Source: RGIG3102 sp964369975 (GTDB taxonomy: Bacteria; Bacillota; Clostridia; Oscillospirales; Ruminococcaceae). From it: DNA of 57,832 nucleotides. Under the pieces are notes generated by a model. That model was given only the letters and a program-made list of their open reading frames with translations. It was not told where the DNA came from and made no database searches. The stretch is taken from the NCBI GenBank assembly GCA_964369975.1, contig CAYJFZ010000011.1, positions 1 through 57,832 on the forward strand. The letters run 5' to 3'. Positions 33,537 to 41,445 of this stretch are shown piece after piece; within the stretch, counting starts at the first letter, position 1, and each line of letters begins with the position of its first letter. The position numbers and the translations under genes were made by a program.

Positions 33537-34100
33537 TTATTTAGTATTATCAAAAATGTCTATTATAGATTGTGCACATTGGCTAACGGAATTATTTTCT
33601 ACTATATAATCATAGCTACTTTGAAAACCTAACTCTTCTTTAGCTTTAAATAGCCTTTGTTTTATAGTCGTTTCGCTTTCTGTTTCTCTGTTGCGAAGCC
33701 TTCTTTCAAGCTCTTCTAAAGAAGGAGGTGTTAAAAATACTGCTAAAGAATCAGGATACACTTTTTTTACATTTTGTGCGCCCTCTACTTCGATAACTAA
33801 TATTACTATCTTACCCTCACTTACCTTTTTTTCAATTTGGCTTTTGAGTGTTCCGTAATAATTAGAGCAGTATAGAGTATGCTCTAAAAATTCACCTTTT
33901 GTTATTTTTTCAATGAATTCAGTAGTTGATAAAAAGATATAATCTTCTCCGTCAATTTCAGTAGGCCTTTTAGCCCTCGTTGTCGCTGACACTGATAAGC
34001 AAAATCTTTCATCCATACCTAAAATATGTTTTACTACTGTATCCTTACCACAGCCCGAAGGCCCTGATATTACTATTAAATTCTTTCCTATACTACTCAT
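33537..34100 (-). CDS. gmk: Guanylate kinase
   Basis: A 187-residue kinase that converts GMP to GDP. The P-loop GPSGCGKDT is at residues 13-21 (Asp in place of the more common Ser/Gly). The GMP-binding segment is SVSATTRAKRPTEIDGEDY, and the lid region follows with RLFKAKEEL. Its start overlaps the 3' end of remA by 8 bases. It also bears on (p)ppGpp levels, as GDP is a precursor of the alarmone made by the synthetase at 4.2 kb. Confidence 0.95.
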   Translation of the reverse strand: MSSIGKNLIVISGPSGCGKDTVVKHILGMDERFCLSVSATTRAKRPTEIDGEDYIFLSTTEFIEKITKGEFLEHTLYCSNYYGTLKSQIEKKVSEGKIVILVIEVEGAQNVKKVYPDSLAVFLTPPSLEELERRLRNRETESETTIKQRLFKAKEELGFQSSYDYIVENNSVSQCAQSIIDIFDNTK

Positions 34101-34359
34101 CTTCTATCTCCATAAACTTTAAAATACTTCCTTCATCTATTCCAAAAATTCTCTCTGCTGAAAAAGCAGTAAGAATAATTTGATTTGAGTCTGTAACTAA
34201 AACAGTCTTTGTTTTTCTGCCAAAGGTTGCATCAATTAATATTTTATCCTGCTTTGCCTTTGTCACCATTCTTTTAACTGGTGCTGAATCAAAGGATAAA
34301 GCTGCAGTTATTCTATTTTTATTTATCATACAGCCAAAGCCTATATTTAACATAGACAT
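34093..34359 (-). CDS. remA: RemA-family DNA-binding regulator (DUF370)
   Basis: An 88-residue protein of the RemA/YlzA family, which in Bacillus subtilis binds DNA as an oligomeric ring and activates matrix and osmoprotection genes. Signature segments are LNIGFGCMINKNRI, SAPVKRMV, ILIDATFGRKTKTV and VILTAF-like ILTAFSAE. The location between yicC and gmk is the canonical one. The C-terminal MEIEDE tail overlaps the gmk start. An internal Met3 could be the real start. Confidence 0.93.
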   Translation of the reverse strand: MSMLNIGFGCMINKNRITAALSFDSAPVKRMVTKAKQDKILIDATFGRKTKTVLVTDSNQIILTAFSAERIFGIDEGSILKFMEIEDE

Positions 34360-34367
34360 ATTCTCAC

Positions 34368-35246
34368 CTACTCTATATTTTGTATTTGTTCTTTTATTTT
34401 TTCAATTTCACTTTTCATATCAACTACAAGCCTTGTAATATTAATATCATTTGACTTTGAGCCTATTGTATTTGCTTCCCTGTTTAACTCCTGAGTTAAA
34501 AAATCAAGTTTTCTGCCTTGAGAAGAATTTTCTTTTAAGATGTTTTCAAATTGAATAATATGGCTTTTTAGCCTTGTTATTTCTTCATCCACTACCACCT
34601 TATCTGCAAAAACTGCAGCTTCAGTTAATATCCTTGCTTCATCAATTTGTTTGTCTTTTAAGATTTCTTTTAGTTTTTGATAAAGTTTTTCTGTGTACTC
34701 TTTAACTCTTAAAGGCGCTATTGTTTCCACTTTATTTAGTAAGGCACTTACATTTGAAAGTTTTAAAAGTACATCTTCTTTTAATTTTTCGCCTTCTATT
34801 TTTCTCATTTGTAAAAACTGTAAAACAGCCTTATCTAAAACTACTTTTACATCTTGCCATAAAGCCTCTGTGTCTTCTTCATTTTTTTGAGCAGTTAATA
34901 CTCCCTCAAATTTTGATATGCTAAGTACATCTTGATTTTTTTGAACACCTAAATGCTCTGCAATTTCACCTAAGGCATCATAATAGCTTTTTGCAAGTGA
35001 TAAATCAACAGATAATACTACATTAGTGTTTTCAATGTTTTTAATGCTAACGCTTACTTCAACTTTTCCTCTTGCAACTTTTGATGATACTTCTTTTTTG
35101 ATTTTATCATCTAAAGCAAAGTATATTCTATGTATTCTTGATGAGTATTCAAAATAGCGATGGTTTACGCTTTTAATTTCAACGGTAATCTCTCTTGAGT
35201 TAATTACTTCATTTACCTTACCGTAGCCTGTCATACTATATGCCAT
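34368..35246 (-). CDS. YicC family endoribonuclease-like protein
   Basis: A 292-residue protein of the YicC/YloC family, with the N-terminal YicC_N domain (MTGYG at 4-8, KSVNHRYFE near 27-35) and the C-terminal DUF1732 domain (DFLTQELNREANTIGSKS near 250-267). E. coli YicC and B. subtilis YloC have been reported as endoribonucleases acting on RNA. It lies 8 bases before remA in the standard order. Confidence 0.92.
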   Translation of the reverse strand: MAYSMTGYGKVNEVINSREITVEIKSVNHRYFEYSSRIHRIYFALDDKIKKEVSSKVARGKVEVSVSIKNIENTNVVLSVDLSLAKSYYDALGEIAEHLGVQKNQDVLSISKFEGVLTAQKNEEDTEALWQDVKVVLDKAVLQFLQMRKIEGEKLKEDVLLKLSNVSALLNKVETIAPLRVKEYTEKLYQKLKEILKDKQIDEARILTEAAVFADKVVVDEEITRLKSHIIQFENILKENSSQGRKLDFLTQELNREANTIGSKSNDINITRLVVDMKSEIEKIKEQIQNIE

Positions 35247-35277
35247 AGACTTCTCCTACTTCTTAAATTAATCCTTT

Positions 35278-35628
35278 TTAATGGTCACAGCCTTTAAAAA
35301 GGTCATCGTTTAGTATTATTTCTCCATGATTTTTAAAAAAGACATCTTTATATCTTCTAAAGTTTTCAATTTCTTCATTAAACTTAAAATTTACAGCCCC
35401 TTGACTTTCACCTAAGGCAACACTTGCTCTAATTAAGCCATCTAAAAATTTATCATTAGGTGTATTTATATCAAGTAAAATAGTTGTATTCCCATCTACT
35501 AAAAATAATGACCAGCCGAATAAATCGCCGCCGTCTGATAATACATATCCTTGTAAATCCCCATCGAATCTGTTGTTATTTAATAAATCAATTACATCAG
35601 GCTCTTGTATAGGTTTCATTGAGTACAT
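35278..35628 (-). CDS. Small GNAT-like protein, unknown function
   Basis: A 116-residue protein that resembles the C-terminal half of GNAT N-acetyltransferases. The segment DINTPNDKFLDGLIRASVALGESQGA looks like the strand-loop-helix around the acetyl-CoA site, and the ending has the strand pattern (FFKNHGEIIL) of that fold. However, the canonical Q/RxxGxG/A loop is not visible, so acetyl-CoA binding is doubtful. I recall similar short clostridial proteins with a C-terminal Cys-containing tail (FKGCDH). It sits between rluB and yicC, 18 and 31 bases from its neighbours, so it belongs to the operon. Confidence 0.7.
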   Translation of the reverse strand: MYSMKPIQEPDVIDLLNNNRFDGDLQGYVLSDGGDLFGWSLFLVDGNTTILLDINTPNDKFLDGLIRASVALGESQGAVNFKFNEEIENFRRYKDVFFKNHGEIILNDDLFKGCDH

Positions 35629-35646
35629 AAATTTTCTCCTTGTATT

Positions 35647-36405
35647 CTACTTTGTTTGTTTATTTCTTCTTACGCCTTTTTCAGCCGCTGCTTTCAATGC
35701 TAAAATTTCGCTTGGTTTTAATTCTCTGTGTTTTCCTGGAGGTAGCATACCAAGTTTTACAGGGCCTATAGATTTTCTACTTAAACGCACAACTTGTAAG
35801 CCCACCGCTTCACACATCCTTCTAATTTGGCGGTTTTTGCCTTCTTTTATTGACATTTCTAAAACTGATCTTTCCTCACCTTGAGCTACTACTCTTATAA
35901 TAGCTGGCTGTGTTTTACTACCATCATCAAGATAAACGCCGTCAGTTAAAGCGATGATTTGTTCTTCGGTTGCTGATGGGTTTACTGTTACTCTATACAT
36001 TTTTGACACTTGGTGTGAGGGATGAGTTAGGCTGTTTGTAAACTCGCCATCGTTTGTGAAAAATATTAACCCTTCACTATCTTTATCAAGTCTTCCAACA
36101 GGATAAACCCTCGTTGGTATATCTTTAATTAATTGCATAACAGTTTTTCTGCCTCTGTCATCACTTGCTGTTGTTATAAATCCCCTTGGTTTATGAAGCA
36201 TATAGTAAACGAATTCTTTTTTCCTATCAAAATATAGGTTTTCGCCATCTAAAGACACTATATCCTTATTCACATCCATTTTATCGCCTAAAGTTACTTT
36301 TCTACCATTTAACTTTATTCTTCCTTGCTTTATATACTCCTCTGCTTTTCTCCTTGAGCAGTATCCATTATCCGCTAAAGCCTTTTGTATTCTTACATCT
36401 TTCAT
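35647..36405 (-). CDS. rluB: Pseudouridine synthase RluB family
   Basis: A 252-residue enzyme that makes pseudouridine in 23S rRNA helix 89 (U2605 region). It has an N-terminal S4 domain (about 3-62, IQKALADNGYCSRRKAEEYI), the catalytic motif GRLDKDSEGLIFFTNDG with the Asp nucleophile (about 101-117), and the KMYRVTVNP and EGKNRQIRRMCEAVG segments. Length and motif fit the RluB/RsuA branch; RsuA itself is less likely in this cluster. Confidence 0.9.
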   Translation of the reverse strand: MKDVRIQKALADNGYCSRRKAEEYIKQGRIKLNGRKVTLGDKMDVNKDIVSLDGENLYFDRKKEFVYYMLHKPRGFITTASDDRGRKTVMQLIKDIPTRVYPVGRLDKDSEGLIFFTNDGEFTNSLTHPSHQVSKMYRVTVNPSATEEQIIALTDGVYLDDGSKTQPAIIRVVAQGEERSVLEMSIKEGKNRQIRRMCEAVGLQVVRLSRKSIGPVKLGMLPPGKHRELKPSEILALKAAAEKGVRRNKQTK

Positions 36406-36412
36406 TTTATCC

Positions 36413-36808
36413 TCAAATTTCTTCTTGGCTTGTTTTTTTCTTATCCGCCGCTTTTGTTATTATTCCCTCTACTTTAGTTACCACATCAGGTACCATATTA
36501 AGCACTCTATCTACTGTTTGCCCACCTTCTGCTAACTGAATTAATCTCACTTCATTATTTTGCACTACTAAAAAACCTACCGGTGATACAGTTGCCCCTG
36601 AAGAAGCAGCCCCACCAAAAAGGTCTTTTTGTTTTTGAGTTGCAAAGTCAGTACCACCTGAAACAAAGCCAAATGTTACTTTTGAAATAGGTATCACCTT
36701 TATTCCCTCGCTAACTTCTATTGCCTGTCCTATTATAGTTTGAGAGTCAACAAGTTCCCTCATTTTTTGCATTGCTTGTGCAAGTAAGTCTTGAATTGGA
36801 TGTTCCAT
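36413..36808 (-). CDS. ytfJ: GerW/YtfJ family sporulation protein
   Basis: A 131-residue protein of the YtfJ (GerW) family, which in bacilli is a forespore-linked protein needed for germination. Signature segments are TIIGQAIEVSEGIKVIPISKV (about 24-44), FGFVSGGTDF and a Gly/Ala-rich loop GGAASSGATVSPVGFLVV. The C-terminus is Lys-rich. Its presence next to ytfI-like DUF2953 and scpB repeats the Firmicute order and suggests a spore-forming lineage, although the family also occurs in non-spore-formers. Confidence 0.9.
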   Translation of the reverse strand: MEHPIQDLLAQAMQKMRELVDSQTIIGQAIEVSEGIKVIPISKVTFGFVSGGTDFATQKQKDLFGGAASSGATVSPVGFLVVQNNEVRLIQLAEGGQTVDRVLNMVPDVVTKVEGIITKAADKKKTSQEEI

Positions 36809-36809
36809 A

Positions 36810-37679
36810 TTACTCTCCTTTTTGTGTTAAATATTTTGTTTTGTAGAATTTATATTGTTTGAAAACATAAACTGCTACGAATATTAAAATTCCCGTTTGT
36901 GCTGTTATTTTTATATAAGCATAGACACTATCTTTATAATTATTCTCAAAGTCTGCTATAAATATAGGGCTTTTAAAATTTATCTTTAAATTACTTTGCA
37001 AAAAAGTAGCTAAAGTATAAAAACTATTAGTGGTAATTGCGTATAGTTTTTGAGTGCTATTTGCATCGCTTGAATTTATAGGAATAGTAAAACTTACATC
37101 AGTAAATTTTATCCTATTAAATAAAATTCTCATAAAGCCTTTTGTAGAATTTACTATATCCTTTATTATACTAAAAATCTCAGTAAAAGACAAATTTTTA
37201 TCATTAAAATCATCTAATATAGAAGTTTTCTTTGCTTTTTTATCCCTTTTAGGTTTTTTTGCTTTCTTTTTAGTAACATTGTCTGCCTTTGAGCTATTTT
37301 TTAAAGGTTCATCATTTTGCTTTGTTATAGTTTCATTTTCTTTATTTTCTTTGCTGTTATCTTCTATTGGCCGGCTTAATTCTTGAGTAGCAGTTTTAGA
37401 AATAGGTATTTTTTCTTCTAATACTTCTTTTGTTAAATCTTGTTTTACTAAGTCTTCTTTTACTAAGTCTTCTTTTGCTAAATTTTCATCTTCATCTTCT
37501 ATTTTATATTCAAAAATTTTCAATTTGAAAAAGGCGAGGTTTATTTTTATTATTAAGCCTTCGAGTTTTGTATACTCAATAAAGAAATGCCTTGGCGCGA
37601 TTATAATCCACAGTAATAAAAATATTATACATAATAATATAATAAGTAAAATATTTAAAATACTAAAGATTATATTCAT
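36810..37679 (-). CDS. DUF2953 domain protein (YtfI-like)
   Basis: A protein of about 289 residues. An N-terminal membrane helix (about 3-27) is followed by a charged Lys/Glu linker (about 75-165) and the C-terminal DUF2953 region (about 170-270) ending in a second hydrophobic helix. The DUF2953 core begins near FTDVSFTIPINSSDANSTQKL. It is paired with ytfJ as in Bacillus. I place the start at ATG 37679, because the longer frame from 37703 runs into scpB coding sequence with no better ribosome site. The overlap with scpB is then 17 bases. Confidence 0.78.
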   Translation of the reverse strand: MNIIFSILNILLIILLCIIFLLLWIIIAPRHFFIEYTKLEGLIIKINLAFFKLKIFEYKIEDEDENLAKEDLVKEDLVKQDLTKEVLEEKIPISKTATQELSRPIEDNSKENKENETITKQNDEPLKNSSKADNVTKKKAKKPKRDKKAKKTSILDDFNDKNLSFTEIFSIIKDIVNSTKGFMRILFNRIKFTDVSFTIPINSSDANSTQKLYAITTNSFYTLATFLQSNLKINFKSPIFIADFENNYKDSVYAYIKITAQTGILIFVAVYVFKQYKFYKTKYLTQKGE

Positions 37680-38244
37680 CGTCCTCTTGTCCTTGATTAT
37701 CATTCTCTGCTTCTTTTATTACAGCTTTGGTTATTTGCGGTAAGTTTTCAAGGCTGTTTAAAGAAAAGCTTCTTAAAAACACAGGTGTTGTTTTATAACT
37801 TATGGGTCTTCCTGGTATATCTAATCTACCTGCTTCTTCTATAAGGCCTCTTGTTATTAGAGTATTGACAGAAGAAGTAGAGTCTACTCCTCTTACTTGC
37901 TCAATAAACGCCCTTGAAATTGGCTGGTTGTAGGCAATGATTGCTAAGGTTTCCATAGCCGCATTAGATAAAGGGGTGTTCTTTTTAACGCTTAGTGCCT
38001 GCTTTATTTCTTGGGCTGCTATTATATTGCTCACAAAGGCGTACACATCACCACTTTGCATAAGAACTATACCGCTGTTTTCTTCGTTGTAAACTTCTTT
38101 AATTTCATCGATGATGTATTTCATTTGTTTTTTATCTATTTCTAACACTTCCATTAATTTTTGCAAACTTATCCCATCGCCACTTGCAAAAATAATTGCC
38201 TGGGCTTTCTTTACACTCTCTTTTAAATTTTGATTTAAAGACAT
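37663..38244 (-). CDS. scpB: Segregation and condensation protein B
   Basis: A 193-residue kleisin partner with two winged-helix domains (about 9-90 and 95-165). Family segments are AAMETLAIIAYNQPISRAFIEQVRGVDS and LITRGLIEEAGRLDIPGRPI. It acts with ScpA and Smc in chromosome compaction and segregation. The acidic C-terminal tail (NDNQGQEDDEYN) is typical. It starts 1 base after scpA. Confidence 0.95.
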   Translation of the reverse strand: MSLNQNLKESVKKAQAIIFASGDGISLQKLMEVLEIDKKQMKYIIDEIKEVYNEENSGIVLMQSGDVYAFVSNIIAAQEIKQALSVKKNTPLSNAAMETLAIIAYNQPISRAFIEQVRGVDSTSSVNTLITRGLIEEAGRLDIPGRPISYKTTPVFLRSFSLNSLENLPQITKAVIKEAENDNQGQEDDEYNL

Positions 38245-38245
38245 A

Positions 38246-38950
38246 TTATCTCCTTGTATTTTCTTTAATGCTCATCTGCCCATCATCATTAACAGCTACC
38301 CTTTGCGCCCTTATTAACTCTAAGATGGCAAGAAAGGTTGCAACAGCTTCGCTTTTTGATTTAACAACATTAAAAATATTTTTTATATTTACTATATTGC
38401 TTCTCATTAAGTTTTTTAAAACTGAATAAATTTTTGACTGGACAGACACAACAGGAGCACTAACTAAAGGCTCAAATTTTTCTTGCTGTGGTGGTCTTCT
38501 TCTTAAAGATTTATCACTTAATTGCATATAGGCTGATAGTAAGTCATTAACGGGATGCTGAATATCATAAGTTAAGTCAACTTCTACTTCTTGCGCCTTT
38601 ATTAAAAATAAATTATCCCCAATAAAACTCTCTTTTAAAAATGCTGCTGCTTGTTTTGCTTGTGAGTATTCTATTAGTCTTCCTTGAAGTTCTTGTTTTA
38701 GTTTTTCGCCCTCATCGTTTTTAGGAAGGAGGTAGACTGATTTAATATAAATTAGCCTTGCAGCCATATCTATAAAATCACTTGCTATATCTAAGTCTTG
38801 ATTTTGGTATTCTTTTATAACTTCTAAATACTGATTTATAATCGTTATAATTTCTATTTCAAAAATTTTCATCTTATTTTTTGAAATCAAGACAAGCAGT
38901 AAATCTAAAGGGCCTTCAAACTCTTCGATTTTAAATTGTAGTTGCTTCAT
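38246..38950 (-). CDS. scpA: Segregation and condensation protein A
   Basis: A 234-residue kleisin. The N-terminal LQFKIEEFEGPLDLLLVLISKNK signature (about 3-25) binds the Smc neck, and a helical middle region and a C-terminal winged helix bind the Smc cap (EAVATFLAILELIRAQRVAV). It bridges Smc heads together with ScpB dimers. It is second in the long operon, 8 bases after the site-2 protease gene. Confidence 0.95.
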   Translation of the reverse strand: MKQLQFKIEEFEGPLDLLLVLISKNKMKIFEIEIITIINQYLEVIKEYQNQDLDIASDFIDMAARLIYIKSVYLLPKNDEGEKLKQELQGRLIEYSQAKQAAAFLKESFIGDNLFLIKAQEVEVDLTYDIQHPVNDLLSAYMQLSDKSLRRRPPQQEKFEPLVSAPVVSVQSKIYSVLKNLMRSNIVNIKNIFNVVKSKSEAVATFLAILELIRAQRVAVNDDGQMSIKENTRR

Positions 38951-38958
38951 TTATTCTC

Positions 38959-39606
38959 CTAAAATATCATATCGATAAAAAATGTTAAGCTATCAAGTCC
39001 ATTAAAGATAAGCCCATTAAAAAATCTAAGTGGGCCATCGAATATGCCAAGCCAAAGGCCTGCAAATACTATAAAAAATATCTGTCTTTCATATTCCATA
39101 ATTTTAAAGTACATTCTATCTGACATAAAGTAGCCAAAAATCCTTGATCCATCAAATGGAGGAAAAGGCATTAAGTTAAATATACCAAGTGAAATATTTA
39201 TAGACATCATATACCAAGAAATATCTAAGGCGATGTTTACTATTGTATTACCTGAAGCATAGCCGAATGAAAATAATAAAATTTTATAAACGATAATTGA
39301 TATAAAAGCCAAAGCAAAGTTAGATAAAGGCCCAGCTGCTGCTGAGATAGCCATACCTTGCTTTCTGTTTTTAAAGTTGTTTGGATTTACAGGCACAGGT
39401 CTTGCCCAGCCTATTCCTAAAAATATTAAAGATAGACTTCCTACTAAATCAAAATGTTGCATTGGATCTAAAGTTAGTCTGCCTTGATATTTTGCTGTGC
39501 TATCCCCTAATTTGTACGCTGCATAAGCGTGTGCGAATTCGTGAACAGGGATTGTTAGTATTAAAACAATTGCTCTAATTGCAAGTGTGTATAAATCAAA
39601 ATTCAT
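38959..39606 (-). CDS. Site-2 protease family intramembrane metalloprotease (M50)
   Basis: A 215-residue membrane protein with five or six hydrophobic segments. The zinc motif HEFAH lies in the first (about 22-26, PVHEFAHAYAAYKLGD), and the second metal-ligand motif FNLMPFPPFDGSRI near 143-156. The AAGPLSNFALAF helix is also typical of the group. The substrate is unknown; some relatives take part in sporulation sigma-factor or envelope signalling. It is the first gene of the 22.5-39.6 kb operon, with AAGGAGT before ATG. Confidence 0.9.
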   Translation of the reverse strand: MNFDLYTLAIRAIVLILTIPVHEFAHAYAAYKLGDSTAKYQGRLTLDPMQHFDLVGSLSLIFLGIGWARPVPVNPNNFKNRKQGMAISAAAGPLSNFALAFISIIVYKILLFSFGYASGNTIVNIALDISWYMMSINISLGIFNLMPFPPFDGSRIFGYFMSDRMYFKIMEYERQIFFIVFAGLWLGIFDGPLRFFNGLIFNGLDSLTFFIDMIF

Positions 39607-39649
39607 ATATTTTACTCCTTACTTAATTCAATACTCAAATCAATACTAT

Positions 39650-39678
39650 ATTATATAATTTTTTACAGTTTTTTTCAA
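39650..39678 (-). promoter_or_regulatory. Main sigma-A promoter of the 22.5-39.6 kb operon
   Basis: TTGAAA (39673-39678) and TATAAT (39650-39655) are 17 bases apart on the minus strand, 44 bases before the site-2 protease start. Confidence 0.8.
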
Positions 39679-39760
39679 GTGAATATTGTTATTTAAAAGC
39701 TAATTTTTATATAATATACTATATTTGTGTCAAATTTTAAAAAAAAGATGTAAATAACAC

Positions 39761-39789
39761 TTGCAAAAAGTCTTTTTTTGTGATAAACT
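39761..39789 (+). promoter_or_regulatory. Upstream promoter of rpmB
   Basis: TTGCAA (39761-39766) and TAAACT (39784-39789) with a 17-base spacer that contains TGA before the -10. It is the first of two tandem promoters. Confidence 0.5.
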
Positions 39790-39822
39790 ATTTTAGCGAT
39801 AAAGAATAAGCAAAGTTTACTC

Positions 39823-39851
39823 TTGCATATTTTTTTAAATTTTGTTATAAT
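39823..39851 (+). promoter_or_regulatory. Proximal promoter of rpmB
   Basis: TTGCAT (39823-39828) and TATAAT (39846-39851) with a 17-base spacer; rpmB ATG is 34 bases downstream, preceded by AGGAGGTG. Confidence 0.78.
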
Positions 39852-39885
39852 ATCATAGTTATTAAACTTTAGGAGGTGCAGATAA

Positions 39886-40074
39886 ATGGCAAAATGTGAT
39901 TGTTGTGGTAAAAGTGTAGCTTTTGGTATAAAAGTTTCTCACTCACACAGACGCTCAAACAGAACTTGGAAACCTAATGTAAAAAGAGTAAGAGCTGTTG
40001 TAAACGGTTCGACTCGTTATGTACACGCTTGCACCAGATGTCTTCGTTCAGGCAAGGTTGTAAGAGCTGTCTAA
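39886..40074 (+). CDS. rpmB: 50S ribosomal protein L28
   Basis: A 62-residue ribosomal protein of the zinc-binding type, with Cys pairs CDCC near the N-terminus and CTRC near residue 53. Signature segments are VSHSHRRSNRTWKPNVKRVR and the basic C-terminus. Single-gene unit with two tandem promoters and a strong terminator; transcribed divergently from the site-2 protease operon. Confidence 0.96.
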   Translation: MAKCDCCGKSVAFGIKVSHSHRRSNRTWKPNVKRVRAVVNGSTRYVHACTRCLRSGKVVRAV

Positions 40075-40088
40075 TTAAAAAAAACTAA

Positions 40089-40112
40089 AAGCCTACACTT
40101 TTGTGTAGGCTT
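40089..40112. terminator. Bidirectional terminator after rpmB
   Basis: A 10-bp stem AAGCCTACAC/GTGTAGGCTT with a TTTT loop is followed by GTTTTTTATTTT on the plus strand. It also serves the convergent coat-protein gene. Confidence 0.9.
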
Positions 40113-40117
40113 GTTTT

Positions 40118-40456
40118 TTATTTTAAGGATTTTGTAGCCTTTGCTTTAGAGGGCGGTTTTTTAGTAGTTTTCGCTGTTTGCTTTTGTGAAGCCTTTACAT
40201 TCGTTGCTGATTTAATATGTGTAACTACTGCTTGATTTACCTTATCCTCAGGCGCTTTGGGGGTTGGATACCAGCCTTTTGCGTGCATAGTTTCAAAGAT
40301 TTTGAATTGTATATCGTGTTCTTCACTTAAAATTTTCATAAGTTTTGATTTAGATTGCTTGTTTGAGCATTCTCCCGCAAAACTATTATAATTTGAAGCG
40401 ATGAATTTTTGAGTTGAAAGCATATCCGTTAGCATTGTTTTATCATCGTAACTCAT
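40118..40456 (-). CDS. CotF-like spore coat protein
   Basis: A 112-residue protein with a helical, ferritin-like coat F domain: DMLSTQKFIASNYNSFAGEC (about 11-30), ILSEEHDIQFKIFETMHAKGWYP (about 43-65). The C-terminal 35 residues are a Lys/Ala/Thr-rich low-complexity tail. The family is found in spore coats of bacilli and clostridia. It is cotranscribed with the small partner gene 11 bases upstream. The full protein is shorter than CotF of Bacillus (about 160). Confidence 0.82.
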   Translation of the reverse strand: MSYDDKTMLTDMLSTQKFIASNYNSFAGECSNKQSKSKLMKILSEEHDIQFKIFETMHAKGWYPTPKAPEDKVNQAVVTHIKSATNVKASQKQTAKTTKKPPSKAKATKSLK

Positions 40457-40467
40457 TAAAATCCCTC

Positions 40468-40653
40468 CTATTGAATTTGATTAAATATTGTATTGAAATG
40501 TTCTTGGTGCTTTTGTGCTGTTTCTTTACATAATTTTTTTAATTGTGGATCTTTTACATTTTGTGCATAATAATTAAACTTATCAATAAGTGTTTTTTCT
40601 TGAATTAAAAGCTCATTATATGCGCCAAGTTCTTTTTCGGTTAAATTTTTCAT
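40468..40653 (-). CDS. Small helical CotF partner protein (putative sporulation protein)
   Basis: A 61-residue all-helical protein (LTEKELGAYNELLIQEKTLI, then DPQLKKLCKETAQKHQEHFNTI) that resembles short clostridial proteins encoded before CotF genes. I start it at ATG 40653, with AAGGAG 6 bases upstream; the longer open frame to 40746 would include part of an upstream terminator and has no ribosome site. A GTATA-N17-AATATTA string in the leader is a weak match to forespore (sigma F/G) promoters. Confidence 0.75.
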   Translation of the reverse strand: MKNLTEKELGAYNELLIQEKTLIDKFNYYAQNVKDPQLKKLCKETAQKHQEHFNTIFNQIQ

Positions 40654-40732
40654 AATAACTCCTTTGGTGTAGTATTTGATGTTAATATTACTCCATTTTA
40701 AAAAAATATACGCATATCCAAATTTTACATAA

Positions 40733-40764
40733 AAAAACTGATGCATTATTTTGCATCAGTTTTT
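40733..40764 (-). terminator. Terminator after plsY
   Basis: A 13-bp perfect stem (AAAAACTGATGCA with TGCATCAGTTTTT) is followed on the minus strand by a T-tract. It ends the DUF512-der-plsY transcript. Confidence 0.88.
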
Positions 40765-40770
40765 AATTTT

Positions 40771-41445
40771 TTATTTATTTTTATTTTGACCAAATTTATA
40801 TTCTGTACCATTTAATAATCTTTTTACATTCGCCCTATGTGCATAGATAATCATAATATTTAAAATAGTCGCTACGCATAAATTTAAAGCTGAAAATTCT
40901 TTTGTTATGTAAAACTCTATCAATGTGAAAATAAAATATGATAAACAAGCCACGATAGAAGCAAGGGATACTATTTTTACAGTAAAAGCAATAATTAAAA
41001 ATACGCTTAAGGCACAAAGCAATGAAAACGGCGTTACTGCAAGCATAGCACCTGCTACAACACTTATCCCCTTACCGCCTTTAAATTTAAAGTAAATAGG
41101 AAACATATGCCCTACTACACAGCCTATAACTGTTATATATAAGCCAAGTTCAAAAACAAACTGCCCACTCACTTCAAAAGAAAATAAATTTAAAGATTCA
41201 ATCATTCTGTAATCCTGTAAATATAATCTTGATAGCATAACTGCAAAAGTGCCCTTTAAGGCATCGCCTGTTATAGTCATCGCCGCTGCTTTTTTGCCAA
41301 AAGTTCTTAGCATATTAGTCATACCTGCATTACCTGAGCCAAAGGTACGAATATCTTGCTTGTAAATGGTTTTACTAATAATAATAGCAAAACTTAAAGC
41401 CCCCATAAAATACCCTATTAAAAACACAATAAATAAATCAGTCAT
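40771..41445 (-). CDS. plsY: Acyl-phosphate glycerol-3-phosphate acyltransferase
   Basis: A 224-residue membrane enzyme that makes lysophosphatidate from acyl-phosphate. About five or six hydrophobic helices and the three conserved loops are visible: GSGNAGMTNMLRTFGKKAA (about 37-55), GHMFPIYFKFKGGKG near 110-124, and a third near the C-terminal AHRANVKRLLNGTE. The start codon shares one base with the end of der, so translation is coupled. Confidence 0.94.
   Translation of the reverse strand: MTDLFIVFLIGYFMGALSFAIIISKTIYKQDIRTFGSGNAGMTNMLRTFGKKAAAMTITGDALKGTFAVMLSRLYLQDYRMIESLNLFSFEVSGQFVFELGLYITVIGCVVGHMFPIYFKFKGGKGISVVAGAMLAVTPFSLLCALSVFLIIAFTVKIVSLASIVACLSYFIFTLIEFYITKEFSALNLCVATILNIMIIYAHRANVKRLLNGTEYKFGQNKNK

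Noticed and set aside
40654..40746. N-terminal extension of the small CotF partner to 40746
   Set aside because: The extension overlaps the plsY terminator and lacks a ribosome site; ATG 40653 has AAGGAG.
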